In this document: in pieces, positions 7,976-16,596 of the stretch
Numbering within the stretch: position 1 is the stretch's first letter
Layout of the letters: each line of letters begins with the position of its first letter
Origin: Candidatus Babelota bacterium
GTDB lineage: Bacteria > Babelota > Babeliae > Babelales > Vermiphilaceae
Assembly (NCBI GenBank): GCA_026388985.1
Contig: JAPLIS010000002.1
Coordinates: 62,001-126,000 of the forward strand
Length of the DNA: 64,000 nucleotides
Direction: 5' to 3'
Notes under the pieces: generated by a model
Database searches by the model: none
What the model was told of the DNA's origin: nothing
The model's input: the letters and a program-made list of their open reading frames with translations, nothing else
Position numbers and translations under genes: made by a program

Positions 7976-8437
7976 TTATTCTTCGTATTCCACTTCCCAG
8001 TTTACATGAGGCGTTTCATTTTTGGTAGTATCTTGATTAATTGGTTTTATGTTACTAGTTTTGCTTGCATTTTTAATACGCATAAGCTTAGTAGCGCTCT
8101 CTTGAATGGTTCGTTTTGAATGTTGTGCATGTTCATCAAGATTTTTCTGGGTCTTTTCAAAAAGATCATTCATCTCTTTTTGCATCTTGCTTACCTGTTT
8201 TTTTAGTTTCAGCACCATTTCTACGCCTGCAAGATTTATGCCAAGCTCATTGGTAAGATAGATAATTTCTTCTAACCTATCAATATCCCCTTCTGAAAAA
8301 AGACGCGTGTTGCCCGCTGATCGTTCAGGGGTAACAAGGCCCTGTTTTTCATATAAGCGTATTGTTTGCTGATGAACAGAAAACATTTTTGCTACAGCAG
8401 ATATAGAAAAAAAGCCTTTATTTCGTTTTATTTTCAT
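7976..8437 (-). CDS. hspR: MerR/HspR-like heat-shock regulator
   Basis: A 153-residue MerR-family regulator. The N-terminal winged helix (SISAVAKMFSVHQQTIRLYE, then GLVTPERSAGNTRLFSEGDI) and the following helix with GINLAGVEMVLKL match HspR, the repressor of chaperone genes in actinobacteria and relatives, better than metal- or drug-sensing MerR proteins. The C-terminal half is a coiled coil with no cysteine sensor. The start at 8437 (MKIKRNKG) is chosen over the GTG/ATG at 8467/8464, which lack a ribosome site. The next gene is htpX, 39 bases on; dnaK is distant at 29283. A single half-site ACTCAAG (8523-8529) of the known HspR operator lies upstream. Confidence 0.85.
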   Translation of the reverse strand: MKIKRNKGFFSISAVAKMFSVHQQTIRLYEKQGLVTPERSAGNTRLFSEGDIDRLEEIIYLTNELGINLAGVEMVLKLKKQVSKMQKEMNDLFEKTQKNLDEHAQHSKRTIQESATKLMRIKNASKTSNIKPINQDTTKNETPHVNWEVEYEE

Positions 8438-8589
8438 TATTGTATGCTCTTTTAAAAGTACCATCACTTATAAAGTAGTATATCACAATCTTAAAGCTAA
8501 ATCATACAGTAAATAATGTGGTACTCAAGAAGAAATTTTTTCTGTAGGGGATATTAATTTGCGTTATTTAATAATCTCTAATAAATCCC

Positions 8590-8652
8590 TTATTCTTTGT
8601 TTGTAACTCTGGGTGAGGCGACTAAAAGAGTACGTATTAGTATAGTTTTCAT
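8590..8652 (-). pseudogene. Truncated duplicate of the 5' end of the MYND ankyrin gene
   Basis: The minus strand reads MKTILIRTLLV and stops after 20 codons. These first residues and the upstream ribosome-site region (CAGTCTCCATTT on the plus strand) are almost identical to the start of the gene at 8714-10096, with matching leader up to about 8700. This is a decayed copy of the promoter, leader and signal-peptide start of that gene. Confidence 0.6.
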
Positions 8653-8713
8653 AGCAGTCTCCATTTTATTGATAATTATATAGTTTTAACTTAAAAAGCT
8701 ATTGGTTGTTGCA

Positions 8714-10096
8714 TTAATCAACACTCTCTGAGTCGTCTTTTTGATCTTTATCTAAACGAGCACATGTTTCTTTATGCGTATTCCAATCGTTGTGTTGGCA
8801 TAGTGTGCTGCAATAATAGGCTTTTTGGCTTTTTGGGCAACCTCCACATAATCTAAACAATAAATGTGTTTGGTTAGTAGAAGCTTCAGTCATACATTCT
8901 TTTGTTTTTCGAGGCTGTATGTTGCCGCATGCAATGCAGGTTTTTGGTTTAGACTTTTTAATATCTTTTTTTACTTTAGGTTCTTTTTCTTTCTTTTTGT
9001 CCATAGTGGCAACAGGAGCTTCTTGATTGCCCAGCATTTCTCGTTTTTCGTCTTTTTTTTCTTCGGCTTCTTTTTCTGTACAAGTAAGTGGCATTGTTCT
9101 AGGGAGTATTTCTCGTTCTAGCTCGATTGGTTGTGTATGTATTTCGCTTTCGCGCGGTTGTGCTGGAACAAAATAGCTTTTGTCTGAGCCACATGATTCA
9201 CACGTTAAGTTTGTAGGGTTGTTTTCATGGTTGCATAGAGTGCAGCATAGTTTTTGAGGCGCTCTGTTTCTTTGGGCAGATTTTTCTTTTGCGGCTGCTT
9301 TTTCCTGCCGCCACAAGCTAACAGCATCATCTTCATCTGAATCTATATCGCTGCTACTGTCATCCGTTTCATCCCGTGCACCAGCTTGTATTATTTTTTC
9401 TGTCATATACTTGTTCTTTGAGTGTTGTTTTGCAATAGAAAGAATTGTTTGCCCATTTCTTGTTTTAGCATGTATGTCTTTGCATAGCGGCAGTAGAATA
9501 TCAAATATTTCTTTATGGTTTTGAATAATAGCTATCATGAGAGCGGTAGCGCCCTGTATATTTTTGATCTCGCTATCAGCATTCTTTTCAAGAAGTAGTG
9601 TTACTTTATTCTTGTTTCCTGAACCTGCGGCCATCATTAGTGCGGTTTCACCGCTTTCTTTTTGTAGATTAATATTTGCATCAATAGATGGGATATTTAA
9701 TAGGGCAGTTAAAGTGTCTGCTGTTTGGTGTTCTGCCGCCAAAATAAGAGCAGTTGAATAGTTAAGCTTTTTAGTTGGGTCTTGCTCGGTTTCGTTTGTA
9801 TATCCCATAAAAGCGAGCATTGGCTTTTCTCTTAACATCGATTTGATTAATTTTATATTATTATTTTCGACGGCTTCAAAAAAGGTTCTAAAATCGCTAT
9901 CGCTTAGGGAAATTGACTGAATTTCGTGATAATTAGGTTTTGGCTTCTGTTGCCAAGCTTTCATCAGCAGTTCAAGGTTTTTGTCTAATTTGGTTTTCTT
10001 GGCGGTTACTTGTTTTTTCTTAGCAGCCATAAGGTAGGGGCTTGTGCAGCCTATCAAGCTAGTGAGTAAAAGAGTCCGGATTAGTATAGTTTTCAT
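8714..10096 (-). CDS. Exported ankyrin-repeat protein with RanBP2-type and MYND zinc fingers
   Basis: 460 residues from the ATG at 10096, placed six bases after GGAG; an in-frame ATG lies 12 bases upstream. The N-terminus is a signal peptide with a possible lipobox (LIGC). About five ankyrin repeats span roughly residues 65-240. An acidic and basic linker follows. Then comes a CxxC-x10-CxxC zinc ribbon (C285, C288, C299, C302), the spacing of RanBP2-type fingers. The C-terminus is a full MYND finger: C387-x2-C390, C417-x2-C420, YC429-x3-C433-x7-H441-x3-C445, with the usual Q/DW and H positions. MYND and RanBP2 fingers are protein-interaction modules of eukaryotes, so an effector acting on host proteins is likely but not shown. 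Confidence 0.88.
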   Translation of the reverse strand: MKTILIRTLLLTSLIGCTSPYLMAAKKKQVTAKKTKLDKNLELLMKAWQQKPKPNYHEIQSISLSDSDFRTFFEAVENNNIKLIKSMLREKPMLAFMGYTNETEQDPTKKLNYSTALILAAEHQTADTLTALLNIPSIDANINLQKESGETALMMAAGSGNKNKVTLLLEKNADSEIKNIQGATALMIAIIQNHKEIFDILLPLCKDIHAKTRNGQTILSIAKQHSKNKYMTEKIIQAGARDETDDSSSDIDSDEDDAVSLWRQEKAAAKEKSAQRNRAPQKLCCTLCNHENNPTNLTCESCGSDKSYFVPAQPRESEIHTQPIELEREILPRTMPLTCTEKEAEEKKDEKREMLGNQEAPVATMDKKKEKEPKVKKDIKKSKPKTCIACGNIQPRKTKECMTEASTNQTHLLFRLCGGCPKSQKAYYCSTLCQHNDWNTHKETCARLDKDQKDDSESVD

Positions 10097-10236
10097 AACA
10101 GTCTCCATTTGATTAATAAATATATAATTTTTAACTTGTTACTATTAGTATATATGTGCTATATTTTATGTCTAGTTTTATTTCTATGCTTGATTTTTTT
10201 GCGTTATTAATCGGGATCTATGGTAAGAGTATTGCT

Positions 10237-10266
10237 TTGACGTTTTTATTTTAGGTAGGCTAGATA
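10237..10266 (+). promoter_or_regulatory. Possible promoter of the outer-membrane barrel gene
   Basis: TTGACG (10237-10242), an 18-base spacer and TAGATA (10261-10266) lie about 57 bases before the start at 10324. The match is only moderate. Confidence 0.3.
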
Positions 10267-10323
10267 CGTATTTTAGGTGTAGCCATACATAGTTAATAAT
10301 AATGTAATAATGAGGGGAATGGT

Positions 10324-12135
10324 ATGAATAAGCGCTCTATTGGCTTGGTGGTGCTGGGTATCATAGTAATAAGTGGCACAAGGGTATGGGGGTTTGGGCA
10401 AAAGACTTTTTTGGGCACTCGCTCACAAAGTGTTGATGCTGCTGGGGAGCTTGTTGGGTGGCAGCAGGAGATTAATCGCGCCACGAGAGACTGCTGTTAT
10501 ACGGTATTTTCTTTAGCTGCTAAATATCAGCGGTCATCGCATCCTGATAAAATGGCCCAGATATTATTTGGGGGCTCAAATTTGGTGTTTTCAGGGAGTG
10601 GGGTGAAAGATCGCTCGCACAGAGACATTTTAGCCGATTATTTTGGGTTACCGCAAAACTTTAAGAGCCGTATCTGCTTTACTCCATTAATTACGAATTT
10701 CATGATGGATTTTGACTGGTATCACGGTCTTGATGAATTGCTGCCTGGTTTATATTATCGTATTCATATGCCGATAGTGCACTCAAAATGGGATTTGAAT
10801 TTGTCTGAAAGAATAGTAAGTCAGGGTACGCCGTTTAATGCACAAGAAATAATCACCCCCCCTGTTGGGGCGGCTCCCTTTAAAGCACCAGCAGCAGCTT
10901 ATCCTGCTGGTTACTTGAGCTCTGATCGTATTGCCTGGGCTCAAGTGCCAAAAACAGTAACAGAAGCATTGCAGGGTAAGACCGTATTTGGTGATATGAG
11001 TTATCCGCTGCAATTTGGTAAGATTTTTGGTCGGCAGGAGCTTGTTCGTGCTTCTGATTTGCAATGTGCCATTGGGTGGAATTTTTGTCTTTCAGATTGG
11101 TATCACGCTGGGGTAGCAGTACGTTTGGTGGCTCCGATAGGTAACCCTTCAGAGGCTGAATTTCTTTTTGAGCCGATGGTGGGAAATGGAGGGCATTGGG
11201 AAATAGGTATGGGGTTTACGAGTCATGTTGATCTATGGTGCAGTAATAATGAAAACCGCACATGTGCGGTTTATGTTGATGCAAACATTACTCATTTGTG
11301 TAGCGCCATGCAAAAACGTTCATTTGACTTAACTTCCAATGGTGCGGGCAGTCGCTATATGTTACTGACCGATAATGGATCACCATCTCAGAATCTTTTT
11401 TTTAATGGAGAGGCGGGGGTTAACAAACCAGCAGAAACTCAATATCAGCGTCGGCTAGTGCCAGCCATTAACTATACCACATTTGATACCAAGGTGAGCA
11501 TTGGTGTGCAGGCTGATATAGTCATCAAATGTGCCTATCAACACAATAATGCTGAATTTGATCTTGGCTATAACTTTTGGGGGCGCAGCAAAGAAAAAGG
11601 GAGCCGTTGCCAACGGTTAGAATCAGATAGGTTTGGGGTAAAGGGTGATGCGCAGCTGTATGGGCTTAATAATGGGGATAATCCCTATGTGCTCGCTTTA
11701 AATGCGACACAAAGTCAGGCCACGATTCACGCCGGACAGGGTACAGGTAATTTTGTGCCAGGTGCTCAATATACCAATGATAATGTAAATAATAAGAAAG
11801 CAGCACTGGGTAACGTGAATACCTCAACCCCAGATCAGTTTGATCAGTTAAATGGAGTAGATGCGAACATACTGGAAATAGGCCTTGAACCGGTGAATGG
11901 TTCAGATCCGGCCTTGTTTTTAAAAGATAGTGATATCAATATGTGTTCGGGTCTTAATGAACGAGCAATTACCCATAAAGTTTTTACCCACGTTAACTAT
12001 GCATGGCGTGATTGTACTGAATGTACTCCTTATATAGGGGTAGGTGGTATGGCTGAGTTGGCACAATCATGCTTTCAAAATGATAATGGGGTTAGCCAGT
12101 GGGGTATATGGCTTAAGGGTGGCATCTCGTATTAA
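10324..12135 (+). CDS. Outer-membrane beta-barrel protein, lineage-specific family
   Basis: 603 residues with a signal peptide (about 1-23), preceded by GAGGGG. It is a distant paralogue of the two proteins at 60763-64000. All three share an early YTVFS/YTFFS..YQRS..P segment followed by ..LFG, a central VGNGGHWEIGMGFT-like strand, a cysteine-containing LCSA..R.(F/Y)DL segment and a C-terminal block in which a (F/Y)-rich hairpin with PY(I/L)G(V/I)GG is followed by SQWG(I/L/V)W and a terminal aromatic or Asn residue. Alternating aromatic residues and the end (GISY) suggest a barrel inserted by the BAM machinery. It may be a porin-like surface protein; substrate unknown. A strong terminator follows. 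Confidence 0.8.
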   Translation: MNKRSIGLVVLGIIVISGTRVWGFGQKTFLGTRSQSVDAAGELVGWQQEINRATRDCCYTVFSLAAKYQRSSHPDKMAQILFGGSNLVFSGSGVKDRSHRDILADYFGLPQNFKSRICFTPLITNFMMDFDWYHGLDELLPGLYYRIHMPIVHSKWDLNLSERIVSQGTPFNAQEIITPPVGAAPFKAPAAAYPAGYLSSDRIAWAQVPKTVTEALQGKTVFGDMSYPLQFGKIFGRQELVRASDLQCAIGWNFCLSDWYHAGVAVRLVAPIGNPSEAEFLFEPMVGNGGHWEIGMGFTSHVDLWCSNNENRTCAVYVDANITHLCSAMQKRSFDLTSNGAGSRYMLLTDNGSPSQNLFFNGEAGVNKPAETQYQRRLVPAINYTTFDTKVSIGVQADIVIKCAYQHNNAEFDLGYNFWGRSKEKGSRCQRLESDRFGVKGDAQLYGLNNGDNPYVLALNATQSQATIHAGQGTGNFVPGAQYTNDNVNNKKAALGNVNTSTPDQFDQLNGVDANILEIGLEPVNGSDPALFLKDSDINMCSGLNERAITHKVFTHVNYAWRDCTECTPYIGVGGMAELAQSCFQNDNGVSQWGIWLKGGISY

Positions 12136-12150
12136 AAATAAAAGTTGAAC

Positions 12151-12195
12151 AACAAAAAAGCCGCACTGTTTATAAGTGCGGCTTTTTTGTTGAAT
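12151..12195. terminator. Bidirectional Rho-independent terminator
   Basis: Perfect 17-base arms with core AGCCGCACT/AGTGCGGCT (12151-12167 and 12175-12191) lie between two converging genes and carry an A-run before and a T-run after. It serves the barrel gene on plus and the RRM gene on minus. Confidence 0.9.
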
Positions 12196-12207
12196 TTTTA
12201 CTAAATC

Positions 12208-12480
12208 TTAGTAAGAGCGTCTTGTAGGACGTTCTTCACGAGGACGAGCTTCATTCACTTTAATGTTTCTGCCAAGGAAATCTTTGCCATCAAGCTCATT
12301 AATAGCTCTTAAGCCTTCTTCACGATTTTCCATTTCAACAAAAGCAAAACCTTTAGATTTGCCAGTGAATTTATCCATAATAATTTTAACGCCAGAAACA
12401 CGTCCAAATTGCTCAAAAAGCTTTTTGATGCTGTCTTCAGTAGCATTGTAGGAAATATTTCCAAGATAAATATTCATCAT
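12208..12480 (-). CDS. RRM-type RNA-binding protein
   Basis: A 90-residue single RNA-recognition motif protein, the glycine-poor type found in cyanobacteria and many other bacteria. RNP2 (IYLGNI, residues 4-9) and RNP1 (KGFAFVEM, about 44-51) are intact with their aromatic residues. A short Arg/Pro-rich tail (EARPREERPTRRSY) follows. The start has AAGG ten bases upstream and a second ATG directly after. Such proteins bind single-stranded RNA and are often cold-inducible; the target is unknown. It converges on the barrel gene with a shared terminator. Confidence 0.93.
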   Translation of the reverse strand: MMNIYLGNISYNATEDSIKKLFEQFGRVSGVKIIMDKFTGKSKGFAFVEMENREEGLRAINELDGKDFLGRNIKVNEARPREERPTRRSY

Positions 12481-12574
12481 AATAGAGAAACCTTCGATAA
12501 AAAAACAAACAATTAAACATCTTTTTTATTATAGCACAAAAAACTAAGGAGTAAATGGTGGGTGGAAAGTTTTC

Positions 12575-12603
12575 TTGTTTAGTGCTATTCTAAGGGATAT
12601 ATA
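12575..12603 (+). promoter_or_regulatory. Possible promoter of the Josephin-like gene
   Basis: TTGTTT (12575-12580), a 17-base spacer and TATATA (12598-12603), 45 bases before the start at 12648. Spacing is ideal; the -35 is weak. Confidence 0.4.
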
Positions 12604-12647
12604 TATGATTTATCGGTTGTTTTTTATTACTTTTAGAAAGGTAGATC

Positions 12648-13727
12648 ATGAAGAAAATTATTTTTTGTCTTCTTTTGGTGCTTAACATAACTTCTAGAGT
12701 ATATTCCATTCAAGCACCTCTTGTCAAAAGCCCCATACAGGTAAGTCAGGATCATAAACAGGCTTTTTTAGCTTCACCCAAAGCAGCTTTGGTGACTTGG
12801 TATAAGAATAAAAAGAAGCTGTGCGCACAACAAATCAGCCAGTGTGCTCATTTTTTAATAAAGAATAGGGGTTTGGAAAAAGGAGTCAAGCTGGCATTGG
12901 CAGCTGGATGTGCGTACCTGCTTTATAAAAACAGGGTTGACGTGGTGGTCGCATTTCTGGGGGGTGGCTGGTTATTGCATGATCGTATTAATGTTGGGCG
13001 CTCTGTTTGTAACGGCCGCAACCATAACCCTTTAGCAGACACTGTTTTTTTAAGGCAAATTGAAGTTCCTGAACAAGAAGGGTCCAGTTGTGCATATCAT
13101 GCTTTGCGTAATGCCATTATCATGGTTGATGGGGTGCGGCAGGGTCATGCAGATATACAGGCTCGTCTTGACGGCCAGGTGGATCGAGTAGCGAGTGTTG
13201 ATGCTTTAATTGGCAATCAAGAGGCTCCATGGCGTGCTATAGTTAATGCTGGCCGGCAGCAGCCAGGGCAGGGAAGTGATATGTTGGATATTCAAGAAAT
13301 TAATCGTTTGCGTCCAGATGAGGGTGATAATCATCGAATATCAGCGCCCGGTTTTAACCCAGATCAATCGATTACTATAGTAGATAATATAGCTTTTTTA
13401 CGTATGAATGATGAAGAAGCATTTAATGTTGGCGTTAATTTTGGACCTATTAGGGATGGTCGCGCTTTAGCAGCTGCGCAGCTGCCACCCATTGATTATG
13501 TTCATGGCTTTGTGTTGGGCAACATGCAGGAAAATGTGAATGATCAGGGTTGTGTTCGTATGGGCACGAATGGCCACTGGATAAGTGTTGTATTGCATCA
13601 AAGGCCTAATGGGCATACAGAATATACGGTTACTGATTCTAACAGAAATAACCCGGCTATGAATTCTTTACCAGTCCGTCTTTTGATTGCAAAACTTGAA
13701 GTTCAAGCAGTAGCTGATCGTATCTAA
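12648..13727 (+). CDS. Exported papain-fold cysteine protease candidate, Josephin-like
   Basis: 359 residues with a signal peptide (1-20) and a further hydrophobic stretch near 84-110. Residues 143-156 read QEGSSCAYHALRNA. In the ataxin-3/Josephin family the active site reads QEGSLCAQHCLNN, with the oxyanion Gln five residues before the catalytic Cys; here Q143 and C148 have the same spacing. A later GHWISVVL segment supplies H310 (Josephin EHWFTVR) and YTVTDSN supplies D330 or N332 as third residue (Josephin Asn). The Cys-His gap is longer than in ataxin-3. Josephins remove ubiquitin. Another papain-like family (C39, C48 or similar) remains possible. It converges on the PLD-like gene with a three-base gap. 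Confidence 0.7.
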   Translation: MKKIIFCLLLVLNITSRVYSIQAPLVKSPIQVSQDHKQAFLASPKAALVTWYKNKKKLCAQQISQCAHFLIKNRGLEKGVKLALAAGCAYLLYKNRVDVVVAFLGGGWLLHDRINVGRSVCNGRNHNPLADTVFLRQIEVPEQEGSSCAYHALRNAIIMVDGVRQGHADIQARLDGQVDRVASVDALIGNQEAPWRAIVNAGRQQPGQGSDMLDIQEINRLRPDEGDNHRISAPGFNPDQSITIVDNIAFLRMNDEEAFNVGVNFGPIRDGRALAAAQLPPIDYVHGFVLGNMQENVNDQGCVRMGTNGHWISVVLHQRPNGHTEYTVTDSNRNNPAMNSLPVRLLIAKLEVQAVADRI

Positions 13728-13730
13728 AAC

Positions 13731-15143
13731 TTATCTGTTAGCCAATGTGCTTTTTTTTGTCGAGGCTGGTTTTTCTTCGTCTTTTTCTTCTTCAGTACGC
13801 TTTCTTTTTTTGCTAGGAGTCTTTCTTTTTTTACGGGCTTCTAACGCTTTCTTTAAATCAATCTCATTAAATGGAGTACTCGCGTGTTTAATTTTTGCCA
13901 GGTGTGCGTGAAATTCCGCTACATCTTCATGGCTTGGATTAGGTTCATAGAAAGAGTGATTACGTTCGCAATCCCCTGTGCCTGTTGCATTAGCGGTTGA
14001 TATTTCCAAGAAGTTCTTATCTTCAATGGAGCGTAAGAATCCTTTTGAATGCATAATAGCAGCTTGTGAGTTTTGAGCATCAAATATAAAAATATGAACA
14101 TTTTGTCTGGATAATAGTGTTAATGCTTCAATTTTGTGCCCAGCAGATATTGCATCTTTATCTAAATACAGATTAACATCTATCCCGGTTTGAGCCGCCT
14201 TGCCAAGGGCATCAATTGTCGCAGGGTCATTGATGTTCATGGTACACATTTCTATTGCTACTTTTGTATATGGATGTGTGTTTTTTTCTCTGATTGCTGA
14301 TTGAATGCGTGCAATACGTGAAGCATTAAGTTCTGTTTGATAGCTGTGGAACACGTGCGGTTTAGGGGGGGTTATCTCTATTATAGCTTTTTTAGTTTTT
14401 TTTGTTGGGGTTGCTGGTGGGTTTTCAATGAAATCAGCAAGTTGATCGTGTATTTCAGCTTCGCTTCTGCTGGCCATGATTTCAAAGTTGTTATGAGCTC
14501 TGTTTGATGCGTTTGCCGAACTTATATCTGACCTGTATTGAGATACAAGCTCTTTTGGGTTTGATGTTTTTTTTCTAGGAGTTGATGGTGTTTTGCTTTT
14601 TTTAGGTGCGAATAACCATGTTTTGGCATATTGTTTTTTTAAAAAGCTTATTGTTAGATTTTTTTCAGATGGGTTTGGTAGTTTTTTTCTAGGAATTGAC
14701 GGTGCGTTTCTTTTTTTAGTCTCGAATAACCATATTTTGGCATGTTGTTTTTTTAAAAATTTTATTGTTAGGTTTTTTTCACATGTATATTGTTTTGCTT
14801 TTTTTTGAAGATCTAAAGCCATTTTTTTATTGCAGGGAATTTTTTTTTCAAGATTTAAAGATACTATAACCCCTTTTTCCAAAGCATTTTCAAGGGCTGT
14901 GCAGAGTGATTTATCACTAAAATAAAACTGTTCGCCTCGAATAATATCCCCTTTTTTCAAGCTCTTTATGTGTGCTAGCAATCCTACTTTTTCTGATTTT
15001 TTATATGTTGTGTAATCAGTAAAAAAAGTATCGCTTTCATCGGCTGCATAGGTATTTACGCATGCAAACACGCTGAGTGTGTATACAAGTAAAAAGAGGA
15101 TATTTGGTGTTTTTTTAAAGAGAGTATTGAATGTTTTTTTCAT
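13731..15143 (-). CDS. Exported phospholipase-D-like protein with basic C-terminal tail
   Basis: 470 residues with a signal peptide (about 1-33). The second half carries a PLD-like site: H365-S-K367, then an ISTANATG strand containing S382 and N385, as in the HxK...GSxN pattern of the PLD superfamily; the usual Asp four residues after the Lys is not in place. The first half has H134-A-K136 in a similar strand (FLKKQHAKIWLF). That 38-residue segment (about 123-160) is duplicated next to itself (161-198) with the His changed to Tyr. The C-terminus has the basic run KKRKTPSKKRKR, like a bipartite nuclear localisation signal. Hydrolysis of lipid or nucleic acid is possible but unproven. Confidence 0.65.
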   Translation of the reverse strand: MKKTFNTLFKKTPNILFLLVYTLSVFACVNTYAADESDTFFTDYTTYKKSEKVGLLAHIKSLKKGDIIRGEQFYFSDKSLCTALENALEKGVIVSLNLEKKIPCNKKMALDLQKKAKQYTCEKNLTIKFLKKQHAKIWLFETKKRNAPSIPRKKLPNPSEKNLTISFLKKQYAKTWLFAPKKSKTPSTPRKKTSNPKELVSQYRSDISSANASNRAHNNFEIMASRSEAEIHDQLADFIENPPATPTKKTKKAIIEITPPKPHVFHSYQTELNASRIARIQSAIREKNTHPYTKVAIEMCTMNINDPATIDALGKAAQTGIDVNLYLDKDAISAGHKIEALTLLSRQNVHIFIFDAQNSQAAIMHSKGFLRSIEDKNFLEISTANATGTGDCERNHSFYEPNPSHEDVAEFHAHLAKIKHASTPFNEIDLKKALEARKKRKTPSKKRKRTEEEKDEEKPASTKKSTLANR

Positions 15144-15308
15144 TTTACATCGCCACAGTATATAAGGTTAATTATAAATTTTGCCTATTCCTTCGATATA
15201 GTATAGCACAAAATTTCTATTTGCTAAGGGGATTTTGGCAAAAAATAAAAAAATCTTCCAGGCTCAATTAATCGCTCTTTTTATAGTATCTAATGTTTAT
15301 AGTGAATA

Positions 15309-16508
15309 TTAAGGGCGTACAGAGAGTAGAGGATAGCCGATAACTTTGCAGCCTTCGGTGCGAGCTTTGTCAAGCACAAACAGCGTTTTATTGCCTATTG
15401 CGATATCGGCATTGCCATTTTTGTCAACACAGGTGCTATTGAGTACGATAATAGGTGCTTTTTTGTTAATTTTTTGAGTTACTGTTTTGATGGCTTGATA
15501 CAGGCCTTCTGAGTAGGTACTGATATCTGCAGAGTCTCTCTGGTCAACATAATTACCATCTATATAATGAGGGGTATTATAGGTGATACCAATAAAATCA
15601 AATGAATGAGATGTGCTATGGGTAAAGTCTTCTTTGGTTATTTCAAAGAAATGTATGTCCATAATGCCCGTATTTATAAAGTTATAAAATGAATCATGGA
15701 CTGCTTGGTTCAACTTATGTGCTTTTCTTATATGTGATGGATTGAATTTATTCCAAGGTTCTATGGTATCCATATTTTTTGAAATACCAATGTGCCTCTT
15801 ATTGCCATGGGGCATTTTTTTAAGTGCTTTATAGGTGTCGCGATGGGCAATCAGCATATGTTCAAGCGTGTTGACCATGTTAGCAAAATCGTTTGTATGT
15901 AGTTCTGCTGCATACTTATTTGGCTGCATAAGTGGTAACCAGTAGGCAGGGTATGAGCCTAGGTGCGCAAATACTTTTTGAGCAAATCGCACAAAAAGAG
16001 AGATGTTTTTGTATGATAAAAATCCTTTTTTTTCGGCAAACCAGCTTGGTGCAGCAGTGTCAAAAAGGGTTATTAGTGGGGTAATATTATTGTCAGTAAG
16101 TTCTTTGCAGATAGCAGCATACGTATCTAATGCATTCTGGTCGAATTTGTTTTCTGTCGGTTCTACCAGGCTCCATTCAATGTTCACCGTATACATGGTG
16201 GCCCCAGCCTGTTTTTTTTTAGTAATAGTATCGCAAGGAGCGGATTTTAATGGTGCTTGGGTGACCCAAAAAAAAGGAGCCGGAAATGTTTGTTTTTTTA
16301 GATCTATAGTGTTCCAATCCCATTGATTTGGTTGTGGGCGTAACGTTTTGGTTAACTGTGTGTAGCGTTTATTAAGTATGTCATGGGCTTGTTGATATGA
16401 TTCTTCTATGGCCTGTGCTGTTTCACTTAAAATACCTGTTTTAGTAATAGAGCTAGAAGTTATTAGTGCAAGTAGGAGCATTAATTTTTGTTTTTTTGGT
16501 ATAAGCAT
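15309..16508 (-). CDS. GH1-like protein lacking both catalytic glutamates
   Basis: 399 residues from the ATG at 16508, with AAAGG upstream; the in-frame GTG at 16520 has no room for a ribosome site. A signal peptide is followed by a beta/alpha-barrel related to glycoside hydrolase family 1 and to the next gene. It keeps NIEWSLVEP, the strand ending in PSWFAEKKGF and IGITYNTPHY. The acid/base motif (TxNEP) has become LMQPN and the nucleophile motif (TENG) has become LNSTC, so the normal retaining mechanism should not work. It may be a binding protein or decaying enzyme. It lies 88 bases downstream of the GH1 gene at 16597, same strand, probably one operon from a duplication. Confidence 0.75.
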   Translation of the reverse strand: MLIPKKQKLMLLLALITSSSITKTGILSETAQAIEESYQQAHDILNKRYTQLTKTLRPQPNQWDWNTIDLKKQTFPAPFFWVTQAPLKSAPCDTITKKKQAGATMYTVNIEWSLVEPTENKFDQNALDTYAAICKELTDNNITPLITLFDTAAPSWFAEKKGFLSYKNISLFVRFAQKVFAHLGSYPAYWLPLMQPNKYAAELHTNDFANMVNTLEHMLIAHRDTYKALKKMPHGNKRHIGISKNMDTIEPWNKFNPSHIRKAHKLNQAVHDSFYNFINTGIMDIHFFEITKEDFTHSTSHSFDFIGITYNTPHYIDGNYVDQRDSADISTYSEGLYQAIKTVTQKINKKAPIIVLNSTCVDKNGNADIAIGNKTLFVLDKARTEGCKVIGYPLLSVRP

Positions 16509-16596
16509 GGAATAAATCACCTTTATAAATTATAGATTTACCTGAGAGCTCAGTGTTTTGAAGTTCAAAGCTCTCTTTTTGTAGTATTTCTATAAT

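Noticed and set aside
8509-8529. HspR operator (HAIR: CTTGAGT-N7-ACTCAAG) upstream of the regulator gene
   Set aside because: Only the right half ACTCAAG (8523-8529) is present; the left half does not match.
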